26,831 nucleotides of DNA from contig CALTTG010000044.1 in the NCBI GenBank assembly GCA_943908475.1, forward strand, positions 1 through 26,831, read 5' to 3'. Every line of letters begins with the position of its first letter. Within the stretch, counting starts at the first letter, position 1. The position numbers were made by a program, and so were the translations under genes. This DNA is from an uncultured Burkholderiales bacterium. Lineage in GTDB: Bacteria > Pseudomonadota > Gammaproteobacteria > Burkholderiales > Burkholderiaceae_C. Shown piece after piece: positions 1 to 12,747 of this stretch. The notes beneath the pieces were generated by a model. The model had not been told where the DNA came from. It ran no database searches and was given only the letters and a program-made list of their open reading frames with translations.

Positions 1-1167
1 CACGACGTGCTGCTGGGCCTGTTCTTCATCACCATCGGCATGAAGCTCGACTGGCACAGCGTGGTCAACCATTGGCTGCTGGTGCTGATGCTCACCACCC
101 TGCCCGTGCTCTTCAAGCTCGCCTTGGTCACCGCGCTGGCCAAGGGCTTTGGTGCCACCACCGGCGTGGCCCTGCGCACCGGCCTGTACCTGGCGCAAGC
201 CGGTGAGTTCGGCTTCGTGCTGCTCAGCTTGGCCCTGGAGCACCAGCTGCTCTCACAGCGGGCCCAGAGCCCCCTGCTGGCCTCGATGGTGATCTCCATG
301 ATGATCACGCCGCTGCTGATCATGCACAGCAACCGCATCGTCAACCGGCTGTCGGCCAACGACTGGTTGATGCAGTCGCTGGCCATGACCAAGATCGCCA
401 GCCGGGCCATCAACACCGAAAGCCATGTGCTGATTTGCGGTTACGGCCGCTCCGGGCAGAACCTGGCGCGACTGCTCGAAGTCGAAGGCATTCCCTACAT
501 GGCACTCGACCTCGACCCTGACCGCGTGCAACAGGCGGCGGCGGCCGGTCAGAACGTCGTGTTCGGCGACGCCACCCGGTTGCAAAGCCTGACGGCAGCA
601 GGGTTGACGCGCGCATCGGCGGTGGTGGTCACCTGGCCCCAAGTGGCCGCGGCCAAAAAGATCTTGTCGCTGGTGCAGGCCCATGCCCCCAAAGTGCCGG
701 TGGTGGTTCGCACCATCGACGAGACGGGCATGGACAGCCTGCAAGCGGCGGGCGCCACCGCCGTGGTGCCTGAAGCCATCGAAGGCTCGCTGATGCTGGC
801 CTCGCAAGCCCTGGTGCTGGTGGGCGTGCCCATGCGCCGCGTGATCCGCCTGGTGCAGGAACAGCGGGTGGCCCGCTACGGCCTGTTGCGCGGCTATTTC
901 CATGGCGCCGACGACGACACCGTCGATGAGCTGGAGCTGCAACGGCTCCAATCCATCACGCTGACCCGCGACGCGGCCGGGGTTGGCCGCCTGGTGGGCG
1001 AGCTGCCGACCTGGCTTCAAGACGTCACCTTGGTGTCCCTCAAGCGAAGCGCGGGGGGCGTGATCGTCCCGTCCTCCGACTTGCAGCTGCAAGCGGGTGA
1101 CACGCTGGTGCTGTCCGGACGTCCGGAAGCGCTGTCGAGGGCCGAACACCTGCTGGTCAACGGCTGA
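1..1167 (+). CDS. KefB/CPA2-type monovalent cation:proton antiporter, C-terminal part (5' end outside window)
   Basis: The reading frame is open from the first base, so the start lies upstream; about 388 residues remain of a protein that is usually 560-660 residues long. The visible part begins in the membrane domain with the LGLFFITIGM segment typical of CPA2 antiporters, followed by about four more hydrophobic helices (roughly residues 20-110 counted from base 7). A cytoplasmic RCK/TrkA-N Rossmann domain follows: HVLICGYGRSG with the glycine motif at 145-150 and an acidic LDLD end of beta-2 near 169. A TrkA-C-like domain (about 300-384) ends the protein. The family is known to exchange K+ or Na+ for H+ across the inner membrane, with nucleotide or glutathione-adduct gating through the RCK domain. 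The exact cation and ligand cannot be read here. Transcribed head-on to replication. Confidence 0.88.
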   Translation, partial: HDVLLGLFFITIGMKLDWHSVVNHWLLVLMLTTLPVLFKLALVTALAKGFGATTGVALRTGLYLAQAGEFGFVLLSLALEHQLLSQRAQSPLLASMVISMMITPLLIMHSNRIVNRLSANDWLMQSLAMTKIASRAINTESHVLICGYGRSGQNLARLLEVEGIPYMALDLDPDRVQQAAAAGQNVVFGDATRLQSLTAAGLTRASAVVVTWPQVAAAKKILSLVQAHAPKVPVVVRTIDETGMDSLQAAGATAVVPEAIEGSLMLASQALVLVGVPMRRVIRLVQEQRVARYGLLRGYFHGADDDTVDELELQRLQSITLTRDAAGVGRLVGELPTWLQDVTLVSLKRSAGGVIVPSSDLQLQAGDTLVLSGRPEALSRAEHLLVNG

Positions 1168-1171
1168 CGCA

Positions 1172-1188
1172 CGGGCGCGGTGCGCCCG
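1172..1188 (+). terminator. GC-rich hairpin after the antiporter gene
   Basis: A perfect 7-bp stem (CGGGCGC at 1172-1178, GCGCCCG at 1182-1188) with a 3-nt loop starts 4 nt after the antiporter stop codon. Only GTTAAAG follows, so there is no real U-tract. It may be a weak or Rho-assisted terminator. Confidence 0.3.
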
Positions 1189-1241
1189 GTTAAAGTGGGG
1201 GCCACCCAAGAACAAACAGTGCAAGCATGGAGCGCTCAGGC

Positions 1242-5273
<4,032 letters not shown>

Positions 5274-6309
5274 TCTGCAAGACCTCGTGCTGGCGGGCCA
5301 TGAAGCAGTCCAGCAAATGCGGGTCGAAGTGCTGGCCACGCTCGGCCAGCATGATCTGCAAGGACTTGCCCAGTGAGAACGCGGGCTTGTAAGGCCGTTC
5401 GCACATCAGGGCGTCGAACACATCGGCAATGGCCACGATGCGGCCCATCAAGGGGATCTGGTCGCCCTTGAGGCCCAAGGGGTAGCCGGTGCCGTCCCAC
5501 CGCTCGTGGTGGCTCAGGGCGATGGTGCGCGCCGCCGTCAGCAACTCGCTCTCGTGGTGCCCGATGATGTCGGCGCCCATCTGAGGGTGGCGACGAACCA
5601 CGGCGCGCTCGTCCTCGGTCAACGGACCGGGCTTGAGCAAAATCTGGTCGGGCACGCCGATCTTGCCCACATCGTGCAGGGCCGCCGCTTGGAACAGCAG
5701 TTGCAGCGAATCAGGGCCCATGCCAGCCTCCAGGCCGATGATGCGGGCCAGGTGCGACAGGCGAATCACATGGTTGCCGGTGGCGTTGTCTTTGTACTCG
5801 CCCGCGCGACCCAGGCGGCGAATCAGCTGCTGCCGGGTGGCCACCAACTCGGCCGTGCGCTGCGAGACCATGCGCTCGAGTTCGCGCGACTGGTCGTACA
5901 AGGCCAGGTGCGTGCGCACCCGGGCCTGCACCAGCGGCGGGCTGATGGGCTTGGTGATGTAGTCGACCGCACCGAGGGACAAGCCCAGGCTTTCGTCTTC
6001 GATGGTGGTCATGGCCGTCACGAAGATGACGGGGATGCGCCGGCGGTCAGGGTTGGCCTTGATGCGGCGACAGACTTCATGGCCACTGAGGTCGGGCATC
6101 ATGATGTCCAGCAAGATCAGATCCGGCGGCTCGTCGGAGTACACGATCTGGAGGGCCTTTTCGCCCGAGGTGGCCACCTTGATCCGATGGTCTTGTCCCA
6201 GCACCCGGGACAACAATTCGATGTTTTGCGGCGAATCGTCGGCCACCAACACGGTGGCTCGATTCAATCCCTGCACCCCTGACATGGTGTACTCCGAAAA
6301 TCAAAGCGG

Positions 6310-6777
6310 TCAGGCGCTGGGAACCTGGCGTTGCATGTTGGCCCGCATGCGCTGGGCCATGACCGACCCGGCTGCGCGCACCACCTCCACGGCCACCTGA
6401 GGCACTCGGGCGGCGAGTTCTTCGAAGCGGGGCAGGCGCAGGGCCCACACCACGCACGGGGTCATGGCCTCGACGTTGGCCATGCGGGGCCCGTCGGCGA
6501 ACAAACCGGGCTCGCCCAACACGGACCCGGCTCGCAAGATGGCAATTCGGGCCGCACCAGGCTGCCCCCCGGTGACGAACACCTGCAAGGAGCCCTGCCC
6601 CAACAGGTACAAGGTTCGGTCATGGTCACCCTGCTTGACCAGCAGATCCCCTGACCTCAATTCGTGACGGGTCAGGTACTGCGTGAACACACGCCACTGC
6701 TGCGCGTCCAGCCGGGGGCGGAAAGCGTCCTCAGTGTTGAGCGTCTGAATGACTTGCACCAGTTCCGTGGCGTCCAT
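6310..6777 (-). CDS. Stand-alone cyclic-nucleotide-binding-domain protein
   Basis: 155 residues forming essentially one CNMP-binding (Crp-like beta-roll) domain: hydrophobic beta strands around SGDLLVKQGDHDRTLYLLGQ, the phosphate-binding-cassette-like GSVLGEPGLF followed by a basic residue, then C-terminal helices. There is no helix-turn-helix DNA-binding domain, no kinase and no channel segment, so it is probably a ligand sensor acting through protein contacts. I chose ATG 6777 because GAGG lies 5 nt upstream; the frame is open further, to 6954, but that would run into mnmE and gives low-complexity sequence. It lies 24 nt before the HD-GYP gene, so a shared role in nucleotide second-messenger signalling is a reasonable inference. 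Whether the ligand is cAMP, cGMP or none cannot be told. Confidence 0.82.
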   Translation of the reverse strand: MDATELVQVIQTLNTEDAFRPRLDAQQWRVFTQYLTRHELRSGDLLVKQGDHDRTLYLLGQGSLQVFVTGGQPGAARIAILRAGSVLGEPGLFADGPRMANVEAMTPCVVWALRLPRFEELAARVPQVAVEVVRAAGSVMAQRMRANMQRQVPSA

Positions 6778-6799
6778 GGGGTCCTCACCATTGGTCACA

Positions 6800-6817
6800 G
6801 CCCACATCGAGGTGGGC
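6800..6817 (-). other. Hairpin in the leader of the CNMP-domain/HD-GYP unit
   Basis: GCCCAC (6800-6805) and GTGGGC (6812-6817) form a perfect 6-bp stem with a 6-nt loop between mnmE's stop and the CNMP gene's ribosome site. It could be a weak terminator remnant for mnmE or a 5' UTR structure. There is no U-tract. Confidence 0.3.
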
Positions 6818-6871
6818 CGACCCTCTAATCTAGCCGAAGCGGCTCCCCTGTGCACGAAACTTGTAACAACT

Positions 6872-8341
6872 TCACTTGCCGATGCAAAAGCGCGTGAAGA
6901 TCTCGCCCAGCAGGTCGTCGGCCGAAAACGCCCCGGTGATGCGGCCCAGGGCATCGTGGGCCAGGCGAAGCTCTTCGGCCAGCAGGTCCAGCGCGCCGTC
7001 TTGCAAGGCGGCGTGGGCCTGGGCCAGGGCCAGGTGCTCGGCCGCTTCGTTCAAGGCCTGCACATGGCGCTGTCGGGCCATGAACAAGCCTTCGGTCTGG
7101 TGCTGCCAGCCCGCCATCTCCAGCAGATGCTGGCGCAACTCGCCCAAGCCCGCGCCGGTGCGGGCCGACAGGGCCACCGACCAGCCCGGCGAGGCCTGCG
7201 CGGCCTGTGACACCGCCGACTGGCTCAGGTGCGAGGCCACCTCGGCCGCGGGCAAGGCATCGGCCTTGTTGAACACGTGGATGACCCTGGAGGCATCGGG
7301 CAAGGCCTCGCTCAGCCGACGGGCGATGTCGGCATCGGCTTGCGCGTAGTCGGGCTCGTGGAGCCGGACCAGGTCGTGCAAAAACAGCACGGCATCGGCC
7401 TGACCGATGGCCTCCCAGCTGCGCGCCATGCCAATGCGCTCGACCTCGTCGCTGGCCTCGTGGTCGGCCCGCAGCCCAGCGGTGTCGATCACCTTGAGCG
7501 GCACCCCTTCGATCTGGATGGTCTCGCTGACTTTGTCGCGGGTGGTGCCCGCAATCGGCGTGACGATCGCCAACTCGGCGCCCGCCAGCGCATTGAGCAG
7601 CGAACTTTTGCCGGCATTGGGTTGACCGGCCAGGACCACCTGCAGGCCTTCGCGCAGCAGAGCGCCCTGGCGGGCCTGCCGCATCACCCCTTGCAAGGCC
7701 GATTGCAGGTCATTGAGCTTGCCGCGGGCGTTGGCTTTTTCGAGGAAGTCGATTTCCTCTTCCGGAAAATCAAGCGTGGCTTCCACCAGCATGCGCAGGT
7801 GGATCAACCGATCGCGCAAGGCATTGACCTCGTTGGAAAACGCCCCACCCAGCGACCGTGTGGCCGAGCGCGCGGCCGCCTCGGTGCTGGCATCGATCAG
7901 GTCGGCAATGGCTTCGGCCTGGGCCAGGTCGATCTTGTCATTCAGGAAGGCGCGTTCGGTGAACTCGCCCGGCTGTGCCAAACGCAAACCGGTCAGCAGG
8001 GGCCGGCCGGTCGTCGGGTCGGGCTCGGCGGCCGCGGCCAGACAGCGCGCCACCAACAGTTGCAAGACGACCGGGCCGCCATGGCCCTGGAGTTCCAGCA
8101 CGTCTTCGCCGGTGTAGCTGTGGGGGCCAGGAAAGTACAGCGCCAGCCCATGGTCGAGGGCCTGGCCGTCGGCGTCGAGGAAGGGTCCGTAGGTGGCCAC
8201 ACGGGGCTGCAAGGCGCGGCCCGTGAGGGCCTGGGCCAGCGGCGCCACCCCCCGACCCGACACCCGAACGATGCCCACGGCCCCTCGACCGGGGGCGGTG
8301 GCCACGGCCACGATGGGACTTTGACGATCAGACCAACTCAT
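6872..8341 (-). CDS. mnmE: tRNA uridine-5-carboxymethylaminomethyl(34) modification GTPase MnmE
   Basis: 489 residues, slightly longer than the roughly 455 usual. The N-terminal folate-binding domain opens with PIVAVATAPGRGAVGIVRVSG. The helical domain is interrupted by a G domain holding the P-loop GQPNAGKSS (239-247), the switch motif GTTRDK, DTAGLR (286-291) and the guanine-specificity motif NKAD. The C terminus is FCIGK, the conserved cysteine motif of the family. MnmE works with MnmG to add the (carboxymethyl)aminomethyl group to wobble U34 of certain tRNAs. A short extra segment near 107-117 (PDPTTGRP) accounts for part of the length. The start codon overlaps the end of the upstream sterol-desaturase-like gene by 14 nt. 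In many relatives mnmE lies next to yidC; here about 12.5 kb separates them. Confidence 0.97.
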   Translation of the reverse strand: MSWSDRQSPIVAVATAPGRGAVGIVRVSGRGVAPLAQALTGRALQPRVATYGPFLDADGQALDHGLALYFPGPHSYTGEDVLELQGHGGPVVLQLLVARCLAAAAEPDPTTGRPLLTGLRLAQPGEFTERAFLNDKIDLAQAEAIADLIDASTEAAARSATRSLGGAFSNEVNALRDRLIHLRMLVEATLDFPEEEIDFLEKANARGKLNDLQSALQGVMRQARQGALLREGLQVVLAGQPNAGKSSLLNALAGAELAIVTPIAGTTRDKVSETIQIEGVPLKVIDTAGLRADHEASDEVERIGMARSWEAIGQADAVLFLHDLVRLHEPDYAQADADIARRLSEALPDASRVIHVFNKADALPAAEVASHLSQSAVSQAAQASPGWSVALSARTGAGLGELRQHLLEMAGWQHQTEGLFMARQRHVQALNEAAEHLALAQAHAALQDGALDLLAEELRLAHDALGRITGAFSADDLLGEIFTRFCIGK

Positions 8342-9278
8342 GCACCCTCGACACCGGACGACCCGGACCTGTTGGGCCCTGATTGTCGCCGGAGTCGTGG
8401 GCCACCTGGCTGGCTTTCCAGCGCTTCCAGGTGAAGGGGATCTTCATGTGGCCCCAAAAGCTGTGCACCGGGTAGCCTTGTTCGTTGAACAGGCCCATGC
8501 GGTCGGGTCGGGCCTTGCCCTGCGGGTTCACATAGGTGCCGAACAGGTGGTCCCAAATCATGAGCACCGAGAAGTTGCGGGCTTCGTCGATCTGGCTGGA
8601 GTGGTGCCAACGGTGCATTTCGTTGGAGCCGAACAGGTAGTTCAAGGGGCCGAAGCGGAAATCGACGTTCAGGTGGGTGACCACCGCCAAGGTCGCGCCA
8701 ATGGTGGTGGTGACGATCATGGCCTCGGCCGACACCCCGGTCTGGTAGGTCACGAACATGGGCACCAGCCGCCGCCAGACGATGTCCACCGGGTGCACAC
8801 GGCTGGCATTGAGGAAGCTCAGCCGGTGCGCACTGTGGTGAATGCTGTGGAACCGCCAGAGGAACTCGACCTCGTGGGCCAGGCGGTGGGTGACATAGAA
8901 CATGAAGTCGAACACCAACCAGGCCACCAGCACCTGGGCCCAAAAAGGCAGGTTACCGGCCGACCAGGCCTCGTCGAGCAAGCCATGTTGGAAGACCAGG
9001 GCCGAGCCGTGGTCTGACATCCACTTGACCAGGCCGCCTTGCAAGGCCGTCAGGCTCACCAAGGCGATGTTGTTGAGCACATCGGCCCAGACCTCGCCCT
9101 TCTCAAACTGGTTGGGCTGCTCGGGCCACACGTACTGCATGCCCAGGGTGACCAGGAAATAGGGCAGGAAGAAATAGACCAGCACCAGGTTCTGGTTGTA
9201 GTCCAGACTCACCGTGGCGAAGATTCCCAGCGCCAAAGCCACGCCGAGAAACAGCCAGCTCCACAACATTTTGCGCAT
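8328..9278 (-). CDS. Sterol desaturase / fatty acid hydroxylase family membrane protein
   Basis: 316 residues with hydrophobic segments near 4-24, 30-48, 70-82, 112-130 and 185-203. The di-iron histidine clusters are intact: HRLAH (131-135), HSIHH (144-148) and HRWHH (222-226), with further histidines at 162 and 202. The family consists of integral-membrane di-iron oxygenases that hydroxylate or desaturate lipids; bacterial members act on fatty acids, sterol-like or carotenoid substrates, and the substrate here is not evident. The start is supported by AGGAAG about 9 nt upstream. Its 3' end overlaps mnmE's start by 14 nt, so mnmE translation may be coupled to it, an odd pairing of a lipid enzyme with a tRNA-modification gene. 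Confidence 0.92.
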   Translation of the reverse strand: MRKMLWSWLFLGVALALGIFATVSLDYNQNLVLVYFFLPYFLVTLGMQYVWPEQPNQFEKGEVWADVLNNIALVSLTALQGGLVKWMSDHGSALVFQHGLLDEAWSAGNLPFWAQVLVAWLVFDFMFYVTHRLAHEVEFLWRFHSIHHSAHRLSFLNASRVHPVDIVWRRLVPMFVTYQTGVSAEAMIVTTTIGATLAVVTHLNVDFRFGPLNYLFGSNEMHRWHHSSQIDEARNFSVLMIWDHLFGTYVNPQGKARPDRMGLFNEQGYPVHSFWGHMKIPFTWKRWKASQVAHDSGDNQGPTGPGRPVSRVHELV

Positions 9279-9388
9279 GGCCAGTCACTTCCTTTGTCGA
9301 ACCCCTTCATGGCGATGGGGACCCTTAAATTCTGCGGCTTGCACGAGAAACATGCATCGCTGAATTCGGTAAAGTCACCGATCACGAA

Positions 9389-9404
9389 CCCCTCACTTGA
9401 GGGG
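9389..9404 (-). terminator. Hairpin downstream of the transporter operon
   Basis: CCCCTCA (9389-9395) and TGAGGGG (9398-9404) form a perfect 7-bp inverted repeat separated by 2 nt, 15 nt after the racemase-like gene's stop on the minus strand. The expected U-tract is not present on that side (TTCGTG follows), so this is a weak terminator candidate. Confidence 0.4.
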
Positions 9405-9418
9405 CAAAACGCATGCGT

Positions 9419-10102
9419 TCAGGGCAAACCCGAGCGCCGCGCCGACGCCACCGCCTGCAACCATCGGCCTCCAGCCGCCACGTTGTCAACCAATGGGCAG
9501 GGCACGCGGTCAGCCAGCTCGGCGGCCATGCCCCCCAAGCCGGCACCGCCGAGCACCAGCGCCCGCAACGAGGGGGTTTGGGTCAGGGCTTCATCGGCCG
9601 CCCTCAGCAACGCGTCTTGCGCGAAGGCCCAATCGGCCAACAACTGCCCCCCCGTGGCCTCCACGGTGTGAACCGAGGCCAAGGCTTGTGGCCCCAGCAA
9701 GCGCAAGCCAGCGGCCAAGCGCTCCAGCATGGGCTTCCAGGCATGTCCGCCCGTGACCACCCCGAACGGCCCCCATGACGCCGCTTCGCGCATCGCGGCT
9801 TCGGCCAGGCCCATCACGGGCAAGCCTGGGTGGCGCGCCCGAAGGGCCCACACCGCGGGGTCACCGAAGCAGCCCACCAGCACCGCATCGGGCAGGCCAT
9901 GGGCATCCACATGCAGGGCATGCGCCTCCAGCACGGCGCGCGCGCCCATCTGGTAGGCCGCTTCCGTGGCGATGTAGGGCTCGCCAAAACCCGCCGTGAG
10001 TGCGTGCCAGCGCCAATGGGCCTGCCCCATCGGCTGAAGCTGGGCCAACAGCCGGTGGGTGACGGCCTCGGTGGTGTTGGGATTGATCAGCAAGACTTGC
10101 AT
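9419..10102 (-). CDS. Asp/Glu/hydantoin racemase-family protein lacking the second catalytic cysteine
   Basis: 227 residues. The N-terminal QVLLINPNTTEAVT and the loop GCFGDP (Cys78) are typical of the Asp/Glu/hydantoin racemase superfamily (HyuE, allantoin-racemase/Dcg1-like). Known members use two cysteines, the second in an LGCAG-type motif. Here that motif reads LGGAG, with Gly186 encoded by GGT, one base from a Cys codon. Two-base acid/base racemisation is therefore doubtful, and the protein may be a binding protein, a different isomerase or lyase, or decayed. ATG 10102 is preferred because AAGG lies 5 nt upstream; a GTG at 10108 is an alternative. It is the last gene of the transporter operon, 17 nt after the GntR gene, so the transported compound is probably its ligand (inference). 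Confidence 0.85.
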   Translation of the reverse strand: MQVLLINPNTTEAVTHRLLAQLQPMGQAHWRWHALTAGFGEPYIATEAAYQMGARAVLEAHALHVDAHGLPDAVLVGCFGDPAVWALRARHPGLPVMGLAEAAMREAASWGPFGVVTGGHAWKPMLERLAAGLRLLGPQALASVHTVEATGGQLLADWAFAQDALLRAADEALTQTPSLRALVLGGAGLGGMAAELADRVPCPLVDNVAAGGRWLQAVASARRSGLP

Positions 10103-10119
10103 GGGCACCTTCTTGGGCC

Positions 10120-10920
10120 TCAGCCCTCAAACCGATGGCGGCCGGTGACCACCCGGCCCAAGAAGTCGCCGGTTTCCCGGTCGGCCGTGGTCGGGTCGTT
10201 GAAACACAGGCTGGCCTCGATGGCCCCCAGGTGATCGCGCATGTCGTCCACCGCCGTCTGCACCCCCTCCGCCGTGGGGCTGCCGCCTTGTGTCGCCAAC
10301 TGCAGGGCCGACAGCACCTGGCGATGCGCATCACACCGACAAGCATTGACCCACCGCAGCGGAACGTCGCCGAACGTGGGCCGAATCCGCTCCACGGGGG
10401 CATAGCTCATCAAAATCAGCGAGGTGCGGGAAATCAGCTTCTTGAGCAAGCGATGGAAGGTTCGGTGCTGGGCCGCCTCGGCAATCAAGAGGTGAAAGCG
10501 CCCTGACAGCCGCAAGGCCAAGGCATGGTCGCCCTGGCGACGCGCCTCCTCTTCGGCCTCGATGCAATCGGCCAGGCGCTGCACATCGTCCGGTGTGGCC
10601 CGCTCGACGAACCGTTGCACCAGCACACCTTCGATCAAGGCGCGGGCTTCAAAGACCTCACGGGCATCGGCCACCGACGGGTGCGCCACCGTGGCCCCCT
10701 TGTTGGGCTCAAGGGTCACCACCTCTTCGTGGGCCAGGCGGGCCAGCACCTGCCGGACCCGCGTGCGCGACACGCCGAAGGCCTGACCGAGCTTGTCTTC
10801 CACCAGCTTGGTGCCCGGCAAGAGCCGCTGATCGATCACGGCATCGATGATGCGTTCGTGAATCTCGTCGTCGCTGAGCGTCGCCGCGGTCTGAACATCG
10901 GACTGGGGACGGGGGGGCAT
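10120..10920 (-). CDS. GntR-family transcriptional regulator (FadR/FCD subfamily)
   Basis: 266 residues. The winged helix-turn-helix covers about 17-80, with LGQAFGVSRTRVRQVLARLAHEEVV matching GntR recognition helices (not quoted in full motif form elsewhere). The C-terminal all-helical FCD domain covers about 85-215, including the FH and HRQVL histidine positions where FCD proteins bind metal and an organic acid. The upstream permease stop overlaps a TTG codon at 10950, but ATG 10920 has AGGAG 9 nt upstream and is the better start. The gene is embedded in the transporter operon between permease and racemase-like genes. The triple TTGTATACAA-type operator upstream of the operon fits the palindromic sites used by this subfamily, so autoregulation and effector control by the transported solute are likely inferences. 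Confidence 0.92.
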   Translation of the reverse strand: MPPRPQSDVQTAATLSDDEIHERIIDAVIDQRLLPGTKLVEDKLGQAFGVSRTRVRQVLARLAHEEVVTLEPNKGATVAHPSVADAREVFEARALIEGVLVQRFVERATPDDVQRLADCIEAEEEARRQGDHALALRLSGRFHLLIAEAAQHRTFHRLLKKLISRTSLILMSYAPVERIRPTFGDVPLRWVNACRCDAHRQVLSALQLATQGGSPTAEGVQTAVDDMRDHLGAIEASLCFNDPTTADRETGDFLGRVVTGRHRFEG

Positions 10921-10946
10921 GGGGTCAGGCTCCTGTGAGGGGTCGC

Positions 10947-11828
10947 TCAAGCGCGTGCACCGCGACGCGACCAGGCCACACCTGCCAGCGCCAGGAAGAT
11001 CACGCCCAGTGAAATCACGGTGGTCAAGGTGCCCAGGGCATAGATGGCAGGCGTGGTCACGGTGGTGGTCAGGCCCTGCAGCTCCAGGGGCAAGGTGTTG
11101 AGGTCGCCAATGGCCTGTGAGGAGCGGGCGATCTCGTCCCAGCTCAAGGTGAAGCCGAACATGCCCACCCCCACCAGGGAGGGCATGATCAAGGGCAGCA
11201 CCACATGGCGCAGGGTCTGCCAGGGCGAGGCCCCGAGGTCGCGTGCGGCCTCCTCATACGCCGGGTTGAAGCGGTTGAACACGGCGAACATGATCAACAT
11301 GCCGAAGGGCAAGGTCCAGGTCAGGTGCGCGCCCAGGCCCGAGGTGTACAAGCCCATCAGCGTGGTGTAGGTCTCCAGCGTCTCGTTCCATTCCCAATGG
11401 GTGAGCAAGGCCTTGATGGCGTCGTCCAACAAGCGGAACTGCAAACCGATGCCCAGCGAGATGATGATGCTGGGCATGATCAGGCTGGCCACCGAGGTGT
11501 AAAACAGCAAGCCACTGCCTTGGAACCCTTTGCGAAACGCCAGCCCGGCCAGCAGCGAGATCAGCACCGTCAGCACCATGACCAGCAGGCCCAGGCCCAT
11601 GGAGCGCTGGAGGGACGCGGTGATGTCGACCACCCCCAGGCCCGCGAACAACTCCCGGTACCAGTGCAGCGACGTGCCCCGCATCGGGAAGGTCAAGCCC
11701 CCATCAGGCCCTTGAAAACTCAGGGTGAAGATGGTGAACACCGGGCCGTACAGGAACAGCACATACAGCCCGAACACCACGGCCAAGGGCCAGAACGATC
11801 GGGAGCGACGACGGATGTGGCCAGCCAT
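10947..11828 (-). CDS. ABC transporter permease, PotC-like (spermidine/putrescine-type)
   Basis: 293 residues with about six hydrophobic helices, starting with FWPLAVVFGLYVLFLYGPVF. The cytoplasmic EAA loop that contacts the ATPase is visible at about 192-212 (EEAARDLGASPWQTL, then VLPL). The family forms the second inner-membrane subunit of PotABCD-type importers, whose relatives carry polyamines, iron complexes, amino acids or other organic cations; specificity cannot be assigned. AAAGGA lies 7 nt before ATG 11828. It follows the first permease by 12 nt. Confidence 0.92.
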   Translation of the reverse strand: MAGHIRRRSRSFWPLAVVFGLYVLFLYGPVFTIFTLSFQGPDGGLTFPMRGTSLHWYRELFAGLGVVDITASLQRSMGLGLLVMVLTVLISLLAGLAFRKGFQGSGLLFYTSVASLIMPSIIISLGIGLQFRLLDDAIKALLTHWEWNETLETYTTLMGLYTSGLGAHLTWTLPFGMLIMFAVFNRFNPAYEEAARDLGASPWQTLRHVVLPLIMPSLVGVGMFGFTLSWDEIARSSQAIGDLNTLPLELQGLTTTVTTPAIYALGTLTTVISLGVIFLALAGVAWSRRGARA

Positions 11829-11840
11829 GGGGGTGTCCTT

Positions 11841-12731
11841 TCACAGCTCTTTGCGCAGGTCGACCAACCGGTTCAGACCCGCAATGATCATCAACACCAC
11901 CGCCAGCAGCACCACCGCATTGGCCGCCGCCAGGGGGAACTGCAGGTACGAGGTCTGCACTTGAATGGTCTTGCCGACCGAGGCGATCTGCTGGCCGCCC
12001 ATCACGCCCACGGTGACGAAATCGCCCATGACCAAGGTGATCACGAAGATCGATCCGATCAGGATGCCGGTGCGGCACAGCGGCACCACCACGTTCCACA
12101 AGGTCTGCCAGCCGCTGGCTCCGCAGTCATCGGCGGCCTCCAGCAAGGCGCGGTCGATCTTCATCATCGAATTGAAGATGGGCACCATCATGAAGGTGGT
12201 GAAGAGGTGCACGAAAGCCAGCACCACCGAGAAATCGGAATACAGCAACCAGTCGATGGGCTCGTTGATGAGGCCGGCGCCCATCAGGGTCTGGTTGACC
12301 AGGCCGTTGCGGCCCAGCAGGGGGATCCAGGAAATCATGCGGATCACGTTCGAGGTCCAGAACGGGATGGTCATGATGGTGAAGAGCACCGTCTGCGCGG
12401 CCACACTGGTCACGTGAAAGGCCAGGAAGTACGAGAGGGTGAAGCCCAAGACCAGGGTGATGGCCCAGACCAGGACACAAAACTTCAGCGTCGACAGGTA
12501 GGTCTTGAGCGTCACGCACCACTCGTCGGTGTTGCTGCAGCCACTGAACAAGGTCAGGTAGTTGTCGAAGGTGAACCCGGGCTCCAGGGTGTATTCGTTC
12601 TGAGGCCAGAAACTCACCGCCACGATCAACAGCAAGGGCAAGGCAAAAAACACCGTGAAGACCCCGCCCATGGGCAGGGCCTGCAGCCAGGCTGGCAAAG
12701 ACAGGGCCGCGGGACGGGGCAGGGTCTTCAT
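11841..12731 (-). CDS. ABC transporter permease, PotB-like (spermidine/putrescine-type)
   Basis: 296 residues. A hydrophobic helix at about 22-42 precedes a periplasmic loop with two cysteines (65 and 72), then further helices and an EAA loop (about 198-218, LEAADDCGASGWQTLWNVVV pattern). It pairs with the downstream permease to form the translocation channel. The start has AAGGAG 6 nt upstream. It is separated from the porin gene by 16 nt, so the porin is inside the same transcription unit. Confidence 0.92.
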   Translation of the reverse strand: MKTLPRPAALSLPAWLQALPMGGVFTVFFALPLLLIVAVSFWPQNEYTLEPGFTFDNYLTLFSGCSNTDEWCVTLKTYLSTLKFCVLVWAITLVLGFTLSYFLAFHVTSVAAQTVLFTIMTIPFWTSNVIRMISWIPLLGRNGLVNQTLMGAGLINEPIDWLLYSDFSVVLAFVHLFTTFMMVPIFNSMMKIDRALLEAADDCGASGWQTLWNVVVPLCRTGILIGSIFVITLVMGDFVTVGVMGGQQIASVGKTIQVQTSYLQFPLAAANAVVLLAVVLMIIAGLNRLVDLRKEL

Positions 12732-12747
12732 GGTCAGCTCCTTGCGA

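Noticed and set aside
6778..6954. Longer start of the CNMP-domain protein at 6954
   Set aside because: It would overlap the mnmE 3' end and add non-conserved residues; ATG 6777 has GAGG at good spacing.
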